DNA of 64,000 bases from Nakamurella alba. Lineage in GTDB: Bacteria; Actinomycetota; Actinomycetes; Mycobacteriales; Nakamurellaceae. Position numbers and translations under genes: made by a program. Under the pieces are notes generated by a model that made no database searches, was not told where the DNA came from, and worked only from the letters and a program-made list of their open reading frames with translations. The DNA is taken from assembly GCF_009707545.1 (NCBI RefSeq), contig NZ_WLYK01000001.1, positions 1,240,001 to 1,304,000 on the forward strand, in the 5' to 3' direction. Shown here one piece after another: positions 16,610 through 25,515 of this stretch (positions within the stretch are counted from its first letter, which is position 1; every line of letters starts with the position of its first letter).

Positions 16610-18523
16610 TCAGACCTGCAGGCCCGCGTCGGCACCGGCGTTGATCGCGGAGACGAAGTCGGCCGGACGGTGGGCGTCGCCCAGCACCAGCACCTCGCGG
16701 GCATCGCCGGTCAGGGCGTCGGCGAGCAGGTTCCCACCCGGCCGCCAGCCGATGGCCAGCGCCACCAGGTCCGCCGGCACGGCGTGCAGCACCCCGTCGG
16801 CGTCCTCGTAGTGCACCGCATCGGCCTCGATCGCGACCACCTTGGACGAGGTCAGCACCCGCACCCCGGAGGCCCGCAGGGCTTTGAGCAGGTACCGGCG
16901 GGTGATCGCCTCGATGCCCTGCCCGATGGTCGGCCGCATCTCGATGATCGTGGCGGTGCCACCGCGCTCGACGACCGACTCGGCCGTCTCGCAGCCGGTG
17001 GCGCTGCCGCCGACGACCACGACGCTGCTGCCCGCCGGGATCGGCACCTGCTCGCGCAGCACCAGCTGGGCGTCGTGCACGTGGGCCGCCGAGATGCCCG
17101 GGATGGGCGGCACCACCGGGTCGGCCCCGGTCGCGACGATCACCACGTCCGGGTCCTGCTGCTGCACCACCGCGGCGTCCACCGGGGCGTCCAGGTGCAC
17201 GTCGACGCCGAGCCGGTGCATCTGCGCCGCCTGGAAGTCCCGGAACCGCAACACCTCCCGCTTGCTGGGGGCGGTGCCGGCCACGTCGAGCTTGCCGCCG
17301 AGCAGGCCGGAGCGTTCGAAGAGCGATACCCGGTGGCCACGCAGCCGGGCGATCCGGGCGGCCTCCATCCCGGACGGCCCGCTGCCGACGACCATCACCC
17401 GGCGCGGGGCCGGGGTGGGCAGCATGGTCCAGGTGCGTTCCCGCCCGGCCTCGGGGTTGACCGAGCACCGGGCCCGCTCGCCGCGGCCGACCAGGTCGAC
17501 ACAGGCGTTGCAGGCGATGCACGGGCGCAGGTCGTCCAGCCGTCCGGTGCGGACCTTCTCCGGCCAGTCCGGCTCGGCGATGAGAGTGCGCCCCAGCAGG
17601 ACGATGTCGGCGGCACCCTCGGTCACGGCACGGGCGGCGAGCTCCGGGTCGTCGAGCCGGCCGACGGTGATCACCGGGATGTCCACCGCGGCCCGCACCT
17701 GGGCCGCGTACGGGACCATGTAGCCGCGGTCCATGAACATCGGGGCCAGGGTGTACTGCAGGCTCTGCCAGGTGCCGGCCGACACGCTGATCGCCGACAC
17801 CCCGTCGCTCTCCAGCCAGCGGCTGACCTGGACGGCGTCCTCGATGCCGGAGCCGCCGGGCAGCTCGTCGGCGCCGTTGATCCGCCAGACCAGCGGCACC
17901 CCGGGCCCCACCCGGGCGGTGATGGCGCGGGCGATCTCCCGGCTGAACCGGGCCCGGCCGGCGAGATCGCCGCCGTAGCCGTCGGTCCGCACGTTCGCGG
18001 TGGGCGAGAGGAAGTTCGACGGCAGGTAGCCGTGCGCACCGTGCACCTCGACGAAGGTGAAGCCGGCCCGCACCGCCCGCTCCGCCGCATCGGCGAAATC
18101 ACTGATGATCACCGCGATCTCGTCCTCGGTGAGAGCGTGCGGCACCGGGGCGTGCGAGTTCAGCGGGACCGCCGACGGCGCCACCACCGGTCCGTGCACC
18201 ACCTGCCGGCCGGGGTGCATCAGCTGCACCCCGACGGTGACGTCGTACGGTGCCAGCGCCGCCAGCAGCCGGACGAAGCCGTCGAGGTAGCGGTCGTCGG
18301 ACAGCCGGGGTTCCGGCCCGACGGTGTCGGCGGACACCAGACAGCCCTCGACCGCGATGCTGCCGACGCCGCCCTGCGCGCGGCGCACGTAGTAGGCGAT
18401 GGTGTCGTCGGTGATGTACCCGTCCTCGTCCAGGCAGGTGCCCATCGGCGCCATCACCAGCCGGTTGCGCAGGGTGAGCGGGCCGAGCCGGACGGGTTCG
18501 AAAAGTACGGCGGTGTCGGTCAT
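16610..18523 (-). CDS. OYE/2,4-dienoyl-CoA reductase-type FMN-FeS-FAD oxidoreductase
   Basis: A 637-residue NADH:flavin oxidoreductase of the old yellow enzyme plus pyridine-nucleotide-disulfide-reductase architecture. Residues 1 to about 330 form the FMN TIM barrel (FEPVRLGPLTLRNRLVMAPM, VEVHGAHGYLPSNFLSP). A cysteine cluster C-I-A-C-N-A-C near residue 334, with a later Cys, ligates a 4Fe-4S centre. A Rossmann FAD/NAD domain starts near 374 (VMVVGSGPSGMEAARIA). This is the FadH plan, used to reduce dienoyl-CoAs or other conjugated enones. The ATG at 18523 is used; a much longer upstream reading overlaps the next gene in the wrong composition. It is co-directional with the FAD protein 8 bases upstream. 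Confidence 0.9.
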   Translation of the reverse strand: MTDTAVLFEPVRLGPLTLRNRLVMAPMGTCLDEDGYITDDTIAYYVRRAQGGVGSIAVEGCLVSADTVGPEPRLSDDRYLDGFVRLLAALAPYDVTVGVQLMHPGRQVVHGPVVAPSAVPLNSHAPVPHALTEDEIAVIISDFADAAERAVRAGFTFVEVHGAHGYLPSNFLSPTANVRTDGYGGDLAGRARFSREIARAITARVGPGVPLVWRINGADELPGGSGIEDAVQVSRWLESDGVSAISVSAGTWQSLQYTLAPMFMDRGYMVPYAAQVRAAVDIPVITVGRLDDPELAARAVTEGAADIVLLGRTLIAEPDWPEKVRTGRLDDLRPCIACNACVDLVGRGERARCSVNPEAGRERTWTMLPTPAPRRVMVVGSGPSGMEAARIARLRGHRVSLFERSGLLGGKLDVAGTAPSKREVLRFRDFQAAQMHRLGVDVHLDAPVDAAVVQQQDPDVVIVATGADPVVPPIPGISAAHVHDAQLVLREQVPIPAGSSVVVVGGSATGCETAESVVERGGTATIIEMRPTIGQGIEAITRRYLLKALRASGVRVLTSSKVVAIEADAVHYEDADGVLHAVPADLVALAIGWRPGGNLLADALTGDAREVLVLGDAHRPADFVSAINAGADAGLQV

Positions 18524-18531
18524 CCCGCGGC

Positions 18532-19902
18532 TCAGTAGTGCACGGTGTCGGCGTAGGCCGGCAGCCGGCGACCCAGCACCGCCTCGGCGGTGGTGATGCC
18601 GGAGCGGGCGGCCTTGTCGATGCCGATGCCGCGGGCCCGGGTGGTGTCGCCGGTCAGCCACAGCCCCTCGAGGCCGCGGACCAAGGCGTCCGGCCGGGAC
18701 GCGCCGACGGTACCGGGCTTGCAGATGACGCCGTAGTTGGTGACGGTGTGCGGCTTCTTCCATAGCAGCGCGTTCTTCGCGGCGGGCATCATCTCCTCGA
18801 TGTCGGCCCACAGCTCGGCGTACTTGCGGTCCAGCCAGGCCCGGTCGCCGTAGCTCTCGGTGGCGTCGAAGGAGGCACCGACGCAGGTGAGGTACTCGCC
18901 CTCGGGGGAGACCGACGGGTCGTAGCCGGTGAAGTTCAGCGTGAACCCGGGCAGCCCGCAGCGCGGGGTCGACATGAACGACGCCATCTCCCGCTCGGTC
19001 ATCCCGATCACCGGCTCCTTGGCGGCGATCCAGTAGCCGATCCAGCAGGCCCGGTTCTTGTTCTCCGCGAGGAAGTTGATCCGCGCCTCCAGGTCCCAGG
19101 GCAGCACGCCGGGCTCGAACATCTTCGGCAGGTTCCAGACGGGGACGCTGTTGACCACGTGGTCGGCCGGGATGAACTCCCCCCGGGAGTGGCCCTTCTC
19201 GGGCTTCAGCAGCACCCCGCGCACCTGCCGGTTCTCCACGACGACCTTGTCGACCTTGGCGCCGAGCCGGATCTGCCCGCCGAGACCGGAGTAGGCGGCG
19301 ACCATCTCGTCCCAGACCTTGTTCCAGCCGCCCATCGGCCAGAACGAGTACCCGGCCGTGCGCTTGAGGCTGTAGTGCAGCTTGCGGGCGTACAGGTTCT
19401 CCGAGGCGGAGTGCTCCCAGTGCTTGGTGGTGATCTGCTCGAGCACCGAGATCGCCTCCCACACCAGGAAGGCGCCCTCCTCGTCGGTGTACCGGGACAT
19501 CCACTCGCGCAGCGAGAGGTGGTCCAGGTTGTCGATCTCCGAGTACTCCATCTCCATGAGCGCGTTGATGCAGCGCTTGAGACCGGCCTTGCCCTCGGTG
19601 CCGTAGTAGTCCTGGATGTGCTGCCAGCGGCCGTTGTCCCAGAACGGCATCGAGTCGCTGCGCTCGCTGTGCACCAGCTTCACGCCGATCTCCTGGCACA
19701 CCGCGGTCAGGCTGTCGCCCGGGTCCTCGACGAGGTGCGAGCCCAGGCCGATCTGGTGGCCCTTGTACTCGTACTCCATGGCGCGGCCGCCGAGGAAGGT
19801 GTTCTTCTCCAGGATGGTCACGTTCATGCCCTGGCCGGCCAGGATGGCGGCGGTGACGAGGCCGGAGGTGCCGGCGCCGATCACGATGACGTCGTTGGAC
19901 AA
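18532..19902 (-). CDS. Phytoene desaturase-like FAD-dependent oxidoreductase
   Basis: A 456-residue flavoprotein of the amine-oxidase/phytoene-desaturase-like group. An N-terminal dinucleotide motif (VIGAGTSGLVTAAILAGQG, then LEKNTFLGGRA) and a C-terminal FAD-closing motif (GLWLTGDTTRARGIGIDKAARSG) are present. Such enzymes saturate, desaturate or isomerise isoprenoid-like or cyclic substrates. The start appears to be TTG 19902, with GAAAGG about ten bases upstream and the Rossmann strand beginning at residue 4. It lies between an NTF2-like protein and the OYE-type reductase in one leftward operon, suggesting successive redox steps on the same unsaturated intermediate. Confidence 0.83.
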   Translation of the reverse strand: MSNDVIVIGAGTSGLVTAAILAGQGMNVTILEKNTFLGGRAMEYEYKGHQIGLGSHLVEDPGDSLTAVCQEIGVKLVHSERSDSMPFWDNGRWQHIQDYYGTEGKAGLKRCINALMEMEYSEIDNLDHLSLREWMSRYTDEEGAFLVWEAISVLEQITTKHWEHSASENLYARKLHYSLKRTAGYSFWPMGGWNKVWDEMVAAYSGLGGQIRLGAKVDKVVVENRQVRGVLLKPEKGHSRGEFIPADHVVNSVPVWNLPKMFEPGVLPWDLEARINFLAENKNRACWIGYWIAAKEPVIGMTEREMASFMSTPRCGLPGFTLNFTGYDPSVSPEGEYLTCVGASFDATESYGDRAWLDRKYAELWADIEEMMPAAKNALLWKKPHTVTNYGVICKPGTVGASRPDALVRGLEGLWLTGDTTRARGIGIDKAARSGITTAEAVLGRRLPAYADTVHY

Positions 19903-19957
19903 GGTGCAGCTGCCTTTCGGGAGTCTGTCGGGGTCGGTGCTGGTGCAGCTTCGGGGC

Positions 19958-20332
19958 TCAGGCGCGGGCGGCCTTGACCTGCTTGATGACGGCGTGCGAG
20001 TCGTACCAGGTGGACAGCCGGCTGATCCGGCCGTCGACCAGGTCGAAGACGTCGACGGCGGTGAAGAGGATCGGCGTGCCGCCGTGCAGCTTGCCGACGA
20101 AATCAATCTCCACCACGAGGGTGTCGCCGTCGCCGATCACCCGGGTCGGGGTGTCGACGTGCTCGGCGTACCCGGACAGCACCCGCGGGAAGTACTCCAG
20201 TACCGCGTCCCGGCCGTCGACCACGCCCACGCCGACCGCGGTGAGCACGCCGTCGGCATTCCAGAGATCGGCCATCAGCGACCAGTTCTCGGTGTTGACC
20301 GACTCGAAGTAGCGGTCCAGCAGATCACTCAC
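19958..20332 (-). CDS. NTF2-like/SnoaL-type small protein
   Basis: A 124-residue cone-shaped NTF2-superfamily protein. The helix LLDRYFESVNTENWSLMADLW is followed by the strand pattern ending in DVFDLVDGRISRLSTWYD, which is diagnostic of SnoaL-like, ketosteroid-isomerase-type domains. Candidate roles are isomerase, dehydratase or ring-closing/opening catalyst; active-site residues cannot be assigned. GTG 20332 overlaps the stop of the acyl-CoA ligase (GTGA), so it is translationally coupled to it. Operon order is ligase, this protein, FAD oxidoreductase, OYE-type reductase. Confidence 0.82.
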   Translation of the reverse strand: MSDLLDRYFESVNTENWSLMADLWNADGVLTAVGVGVVDGRDAVLEYFPRVLSGYAEHVDTPTRVIGDGDTLVVEIDFVGKLHGGTPILFTAVDVFDLVDGRISRLSTWYDSHAVIKQVKAARA

Positions 20333-22002
20333 GGGGTGTCCTTCCGGGATCGGATGCGCGGGGCCTCGGTGATGCCGGCGGCCGCCAGCTCGTCGGCGAT
20401 CACCTGCCGCAGCACCACCTTCTTGATCTTGGTGCCGGACATCGGCCAGTCGTCGACGAACCGCACGTACCGCGGGATCCGGTAGGTGGCCAGCTCGCCG
20501 ATGCAGAAGTCGATCAGCTGCTGCTCGTCCAGCGTCGTGCCCGGCACCAGCTGGACGAAGGCGGCCGGCACCTCGGTGTAGTAGGCGTCGGGGGCGGAGA
20601 CCACCTGGGCGAACAGCACCGCCGGGTGGGTGACCAGGTAGTTCTCCACCTCGGCGGCGGACACGTTCTCCCCGCCGACCTTGAGCATGTCCTTGAGCCG
20701 GGTCAGGAAGGTGAGCCGCCCGTCGGTGTCGCGCGAGCACACGTCGCCGGTGTGGAACCAGCCCTCGTCGTCGAACACCGCCGCCGTCACCTCCGGATCG
20801 CGGAAGTAGCCGTCGAACAGGCTCTCGCCCTTGACCAGCAGCTCGCCCGGGGTGTTGTCGGGCAGGTCGGCGCCGGTCTCCGGATCGACGATCCGGGCCT
20901 GCATGCCGGTCATCGGGTGCCCGCCGGTGGTCATCCGCGACTCGAACGGGTCGTCGGTGCGGCCGACCGCCACGAAGGCGCAGGCCTCGGTCATACCGAC
21001 GGTCGACAGCTGGGTGACGTGCGGCAGCCGCGCCGCCATCTGGCGCAGCCGCTCCGGCACCCCGGTGACCACCACGACGCGCAACCGGGACAGGTCACGG
21101 CCGGGCAGGTCGGGGCGGTCCAGGGTGGGCAGCCAGATCGTCTCGAACCCCGGGATGGCGACCGAGACCTGCTCCCGCTCCAGCTGTTCCGGCGTGCGGG
21201 CGGCGTCGAAGTGCCCGCAGTGCACGTACCGGCACCCGGCCCGGAACGCGGTCAGGGCATAGGTGATCGCGCCGGCGTGGAACAGCGGGATCGACGTCCA
21301 GAGGCTGTCCTGCGGGGTGAGTGAGAACCGGTCGTGCACGATCGCATCGGCCATCCGGCAGATCGCCTGGTGGCTGATCAGTGCGCCCTTGGGCATCGAG
21401 GTGGTGCCGGAGGTGTAGACCAGCAGCGCGGTGTCGGTCAGGCCGACAGCCGCTGCGGCCTCATCGATGCCGGCCTCACCGACGGCGGCGCCGGCGGCGG
21501 CGAAAGCCGCCCGGTCCAGGGTGTCCGGGCCGGCGTCCCCGTCGAGGCAGACCACGGTGCGGAGCTCCGGGGTGAGCGACCGGTCCGGGAAGGTCTCCCG
21601 GACGAGCGCCGCGAAGTCCGGCGCGCCGGGCTGCGGATCCCCGGTGCCGTTGCCGGTGACCAGCACGCACATGCCGGAGTGGGTGACCACCTGGCGCAGC
21701 TCGCGGCTCTTGAACCGGGTGTTCACCGGGGTGGCCACCGCGCCGAGGGTGACGGCGGCGAAGATCAGCGCGAGCTGGTCGAGGTCGTTCGGCAGCAGGG
21801 TGCCGACCCGGTCACCGTGCCGCACCCCGAGCCCGTGCAGGCTGCGGGCGTGCCGTCGCACCAGGTCGGCGAACTCTGCGGCGGTCGCCCGCTCCGTCGG
21901 GAAGGCGATCGCGGTGGCCGCCGGGTCGGTCCGCGCGTAGTGGTCGAGCGCATCGCCCATGGTCACCATGGCCGACGGCCGGTGCACGGAACCTGTGGTC
22001 AA
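20329..22002 (-). CDS. Acyl-CoA ligase (ANL superfamily), paralogue 1
   Basis: A 557-residue AMP-forming acyl-CoA synthetase. The P-loop (LLVYTSGTTSMPKGALI), the VGMTEACAF region, the A8 hinge (FLTRLKDMLKVGGENVS) and the C-terminal A10 lysine motif SGTKIKK are intact. It activates a carboxylic acid to its CoA thioester. Two other ligases of this cluster (33544 and 37534) share its unusual C-terminal run WPMSGTKI...ITEAPR, so they are recent paralogues. TTG 22002 is chosen because AGGAG lies seven bases upstream; ATG codons begin about ten residues later. The TetR-type operator at 22062-22081 controls it. Confidence 0.9.
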   Translation of the reverse strand: MTTGSVHRPSAMVTMGDALDHYARTDPAATAIAFPTERATAAEFADLVRRHARSLHGLGVRHGDRVGTLLPNDLDQLALIFAAVTLGAVATPVNTRFKSRELRQVVTHSGMCVLVTGNGTGDPQPGAPDFAALVRETFPDRSLTPELRTVVCLDGDAGPDTLDRAAFAAAGAAVGEAGIDEAAAAVGLTDTALLVYTSGTTSMPKGALISHQAICRMADAIVHDRFSLTPQDSLWTSIPLFHAGAITYALTAFRAGCRYVHCGHFDAARTPEQLEREQVSVAIPGFETIWLPTLDRPDLPGRDLSRLRVVVVTGVPERLRQMAARLPHVTQLSTVGMTEACAFVAVGRTDDPFESRMTTGGHPMTGMQARIVDPETGADLPDNTPGELLVKGESLFDGYFRDPEVTAAVFDDEGWFHTGDVCSRDTDGRLTFLTRLKDMLKVGGENVSAAEVENYLVTHPAVLFAQVVSAPDAYYTEVPAAFVQLVPGTTLDEQQLIDFCIGELATYRIPRYVRFVDDWPMSGTKIKKVVLRQVIADELAAAGITEAPRIRSRKDTP

Positions 22003-22061
22003 CGGGTACTCCTGGAGAGGGCGGACAGCAGTGTCGCCGCGAGGACACGCGAGGCTGAATC

Positions 22062-22081
22062 TACCATACAGTCGTTTGGTG
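22062..22081. promoter_or_regulatory. TetR-type operator, 20-bp layout
   Basis: TACCATACAGTCGTTTGGTG matches TACCA-n-AC-nnnn-GT-n-TGGTA except at the final base. Together with two flanking bases on the left and one on the right it is identical to the site at 31074. On the minus strand a -10-like TAGATT overlaps its edge about 55 bases before the ligase start at 22002. Confidence 0.75.
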
Positions 22082-22084
22082 ACA

Positions 22085-23854
22085 TCATCCCGCGAGCACG
22101 GCGATGCGCTGACCGGTGGCCACCGTCTGGCCGACGGTCACCAGGATCTCGGCGACCGTGCCGGACCGCCCGGCGGTCACCGGCATCTCCATCTTCATCG
22201 CCTCCAGCACCGCGAGCACGGCGCCCTGCTCGACCTCGTCGCCGGCGGCCACGTCGACCCGGATGACGGTGGCGTCCATCGGGGCCAGCGGCTCCTTGCC
22301 GCCACCCGCCGAGGTCCCGCCGCCGGCCTTGCGGCCGCTGCCGGACCGTGCCGTGGTGTCCGTGCCCGCCCGGCCGGCGGCGCCCCAGACGGTCAGGGTG
22401 AGCGGTCCGCGGTCGGTCTCGATGACCACGTCGCGGCGTACCGGACCGGCAGGTGCCGGTGTCACCGGGGCCGCCGGGCCGGCCGGCGCCGCGGCGGGAG
22501 GCGGGAAGCCGGCGGGATCCCAGCGTTCACCCACGGTGTCGGTCGAGTAGTTCATGTCCCGATGATCCGGCAGCGCGAGCAGTGCGGCCAGGTAGGGGGC
22601 GGTGGTGGCGACCCCCTCGACGACCAGGTCGCCCAGCGCCAGCCGCAGCCGGTCGGCCGCCTCGGCCCGGGTCGGGCCCCAGGCCATCACCTTGCCGATC
22701 ATCGAGTCGTAGTACGGGTGCACCGTGCTGCCGGTGACCACGCCGAAGTCGGTCCGCACCCAGGGGGCCACCGGCAGCACGCAGCGCTCGATCAGGCCGG
22801 TGCGCGGCAGGAAGCCGGCCCACGGGTCCTCGGCCGAGATGCGGGCCTGGATCGCGTGTCCGGTGACCCGGACGTCCGCCTGGGCGTACCGCAGCGGCTC
22901 GCCGGCCCCGATCCGGAGCTGCTCGTGCACCAGGTCGATGCCGGTCACCAGCTCGGTGACCCCGTGCTCCACCTGGAGTCGGGTGTTCATCTCGAGGAAG
23001 AAGAACTCCTCCGTGCCGGGGGAGTAGAGGAACTCGACGGTGCCCGCCCCCCGGTAGCCGACGGCCGTGGCCAGCGCCACCGAGGCGTCCCGGATGCCGT
23101 TCCGCACCGCGTCCGGCAGGTCGGGCGCCGGCGCCTCCTCCATCAGCTTCTGGTGCCGGCGCTGCACGGTGCAGTCCCGGTCGCCGACGGCGATCACCGT
23201 GCCGTGCGCGTCGCCCAGCACCTGCACCTCCAGGTGGCGGGCGTCCGGCAGGTACCGCTCGACGAAGACCTCGGGCCGGCCGAACGCGCCGGTGGCCTCG
23301 CGCGCTGCGCTGGCGGCCGCCTCGACGAGCCGGTCCGGGTCGGTGACCACCCGCATCCCGCGACCGCCGCCGCCGAAGGCCGCCTTGACCACCACCGGGA
23401 AGCCGATCCGGTCGGCCACGTCCGGGATGTCGGCCGGATCCACCGCGCCGTCGGAGCCCGGCAGCATCGGCACGCCGGCCGCCGCAGCGGCCGCGCGGGC
23501 CGTCGTCTTGTCGCCCATCACCCGGATCGCCTCCGGGGTGGGGCCGACGAACACCAGGCCGGCGTCGGCGCAGCCCTGGGCGAAGTCGGCGTTCTCGCTG
23601 AGGAACCCGTAGCCGGGATGGACCGCGTCCGCGCCCTGGGCCACCGCCGCCGCGATCACCGCCGCCGCGTCCAGGTAGGACTCCGCCGCCGTCGGGCCGC
23701 CGATGCAGACCGCACTGTCCGCCGCGAGCACGTGCGGCGAGAGTGCCTCTGCCGCACTGTGCACCGCCACCGTGGAGATGCCGAGCTCGCGGCAGGCCCG
23801 CATCACCCGGACCGCGATCTCGCCTCGGTTGGCCACCAGCAGTCTCGTGAACAT
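22085..23854 (-). CDS. Acyl-CoA carboxylase alpha subunit (biotin carboxylase plus BCCP)
   Basis: A 589-residue biotin-dependent carboxylase subunit. The biotin carboxylase domain starts at LLVANRGEIAVRVMRA and contains the ATP-grasp loop GGGGRGM and the EFLYSPGTEEFFFLEMNTRLQVEH catalytic block. A Gly/Ala/Pro linker near residues 440-510 leads to a biotinyl domain with the attachment motif EAMKMEMP near residue 553. The length matches actinobacterial AccA-type alpha chains. It is divergent from its carboxyltransferase partner at 23959 across a perfect-armed operator. Together they would carboxylate an acyl- or enoyl-CoA; propionyl-, methylcrotonyl- or geranyl-CoA-type substrates are all possible. 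Confidence 0.92.
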   Translation of the reverse strand: MFTRLLVANRGEIAVRVMRACRELGISTVAVHSAAEALSPHVLAADSAVCIGGPTAAESYLDAAAVIAAAVAQGADAVHPGYGFLSENADFAQGCADAGLVFVGPTPEAIRVMGDKTTARAAAAAAGVPMLPGSDGAVDPADIPDVADRIGFPVVVKAAFGGGGRGMRVVTDPDRLVEAAASAAREATGAFGRPEVFVERYLPDARHLEVQVLGDAHGTVIAVGDRDCTVQRRHQKLMEEAPAPDLPDAVRNGIRDASVALATAVGYRGAGTVEFLYSPGTEEFFFLEMNTRLQVEHGVTELVTGIDLVHEQLRIGAGEPLRYAQADVRVTGHAIQARISAEDPWAGFLPRTGLIERCVLPVAPWVRTDFGVVTGSTVHPYYDSMIGKVMAWGPTRAEAADRLRLALGDLVVEGVATTAPYLAALLALPDHRDMNYSTDTVGERWDPAGFPPPAAAPAGPAAPVTPAPAGPVRRDVVIETDRGPLTLTVWGAAGRAGTDTTARSGSGRKAGGGTSAGGGKEPLAPMDATVIRVDVAAGDEVEQGAVLAVLEAMKMEMPVTAGRSGTVAEILVTVGQTVATGQRIAVLAG

Positions 23855-23874
23855 CAGGCTCCCGTCGAGCTTCT

Positions 23875-23894
23875 TACCAATCGGTCGTATGGTA
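23875..23894. promoter_or_regulatory. TetR-type operator, 20-bp layout
   Basis: TACCAATCGGTCGTATGGTA has perfect TACCA/TGGTA arms. Its right end overlaps a -10-like TAGATT (23893-23898) for the rightward carboxyltransferase gene, and its left end lies 20 bases from the start of the leftward biotin carboxylase gene. One site can therefore repress both halves of the carboxylase. Confidence 0.78.
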
Positions 23895-23958
23895 GATTAG
23901 CAGCAGCGTAGGCTGCCGCTCTGCGTGGTGTCCAGCGAGAGAACGGACCTGAACCGTC

Positions 23959-25515
23959 GTGACCGATCCCCTGACCATGGCCGGCCGTATCGAGCAGTTG
24001 CGGGCGGTCAAGGCGAAGTCCCTCGAGATGGGTGGTCCCGTTGCGCTGCAACGGCATCGGGATGCCGGGCGGATCCCGGTCCGGGAGCGCGTGGCGCTGG
24101 TCGTCGACGAGGGCAGCTGGCTCGAGATCGGCGCCCTGGGTCTGCCGGAGCGGCGGACCGAGAAGAACATCCCGGGTGATGCGGTGGTCACCGGCTTCGG
24201 CACGGTGGACGCCCGCCCGGTCGGGTTGATCGGCATCGACGCCACCGCGGTCGCCGGGACCACGGCGCCGACCAGCATGCGCAAGCAGGGGCGGCTGATC
24301 GAGATGTGCCAGCGCCAGGGCGTGCCCATCGTGCTGCTCTGCGACGCCGACGGCGGCCGGATCCCGGACGTCATGGGCTGGCGGTTCAGCGGGCTGCCGC
24401 TGGACTTCCAGACCTTCCTCAAGCCCAGGCCCGGCCAGCCGCTGGTGCCCCGGGTGGCGGCCGTGCTGGGGCCGTCCTACGGCGACTCGGCGCTGCACGC
24501 CTCTACCGCGCACTTCGTGGTGATGACCGCCTCCTCCTCGCTGGCCCTGTCCGGGCCCTCGGTGATCGAGGCGGCCATCGGTGAGAGCGTGTCGGACACC
24601 GAGCTGGCCGGCCCGGCCGAGGCCCAGGAGTCGGGCAACGCGCACATGGCGGTGGCGACGGAACACGATGCCTTCGCGGCGATGTCGGCGTTCCTGTCGT
24701 ACCTGCCGTCGAACTCGCGACTGCCGGCGCCGGTGGCGCCCGCGCTGCCGTCCGCGGTGGACCCGGCGGAGCTGGAGCGGATCGTGCCGTTCGGCACCCG
24801 GTCCGCCTACGACATGAACGACGCGATCACCGCGATCGTCGACGAGGACAGCTACCTGCCGTGGGGTGCCGGGTGGGGGGCCAGCCTGCTCACCGGGCTG
24901 GCCCGGATCGAGGGACACCCGGTCGGCGTCATCGCCAACCAGCCGCTGGTGCGGGCCGGTGCGCTGGACCCGGCGGCGCTGCGCAAGGGTCACGACTTCG
25001 TCGACCTGTGTGACACCTTCAACCTGCCGCTGGTCTTCCTGCACGACGTGCCCGGTCTGCTCATCGGCACCCAGGCCGAGCGGGACGGCATCCTGCGCGG
25101 GTACGAGGCGCTGGTGTCCCGGATCGCCCTGGCCCAGGTGCCCAAGGTCGGCGTGGTGCTGCGGAAGGCCTACGGCGGCGGTCATTTCGCGATGGGCGGG
25201 CGACCGACACATCCCGACTTCCTGTTCGCATGGCCGACCGCCGAGATGGGCTTCATGGCACCGGAGACCGGCGTGCGCACCGTCTTCCGCCGCCGGCTGG
25301 AGAAGGTCCGGGCCGAGCAGGGCCAGGCCGAGCACGACCGGCTGGTCGCCGAGCTGACCGAGGAGTGGCGCGCCGAGTCCGAGCCCTGGGAGGCGGCGGC
25401 GCACCTGTCCTTCGACGACATCATCGAGCCCGCCGAGACCCGCCGGGTGATCGCCCGCAGCCTCACCATCGCCTGGGGTTCGCATCCCACCCGAGTGACC
25501 GGAGACCACCTGTGA
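23959..25515 (+). CDS. Acyl-CoA carboxylase beta (carboxyltransferase) subunit, divergent
   Basis: A 518-residue carboxyltransferase-fold protein (two crotonase-like halves). It keeps the family layout: the N-half MCQRQGVPIVLLCDADGGRIPD block, and C-half GHDFVDLCDTFNLPLVFLHDVPG, RKAYGGGHFAMGG and FAWPTAEMGFMAP. It departs from usual AccB/PccB signatures at the oxyanion and acyl-binding positions, for example DADGGRI in place of DSGGARI. The substrate is therefore probably unusual. The GTG start has only a weak ribosome-binding site. Its stop overlaps the enoyl-CoA hydratase start. It is divergent from the alpha subunit under a shared operator. Confidence 0.86.
   Translation: MTDPLTMAGRIEQLRAVKAKSLEMGGPVALQRHRDAGRIPVRERVALVVDEGSWLEIGALGLPERRTEKNIPGDAVVTGFGTVDARPVGLIGIDATAVAGTTAPTSMRKQGRLIEMCQRQGVPIVLLCDADGGRIPDVMGWRFSGLPLDFQTFLKPRPGQPLVPRVAAVLGPSYGDSALHASTAHFVVMTASSSLALSGPSVIEAAIGESVSDTELAGPAEAQESGNAHMAVATEHDAFAAMSAFLSYLPSNSRLPAPVAPALPSAVDPAELERIVPFGTRSAYDMNDAITAIVDEDSYLPWGAGWGASLLTGLARIEGHPVGVIANQPLVRAGALDPAALRKGHDFVDLCDTFNLPLVFLHDVPGLLIGTQAERDGILRGYEALVSRIALAQVPKVGVVLRKAYGGGHFAMGGRPTHPDFLFAWPTAEMGFMAPETGVRTVFRRRLEKVRAEQGQAEHDRLVAELTEEWRAESEPWEAAAHLSFDDIIEPAETRRVIARSLTIAWGSHPTRVTGDHL

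Noticed and set aside
16607-18538. A 643-codon open reading frame on the plus strand
   Set aside because: It is antisense to the OYE-type reductase, which has complete FMN, FeS and FAD motifs. The plus-strand product is Arg/Gly/His-rich with no domain, as expected from high-GC third-position bias.
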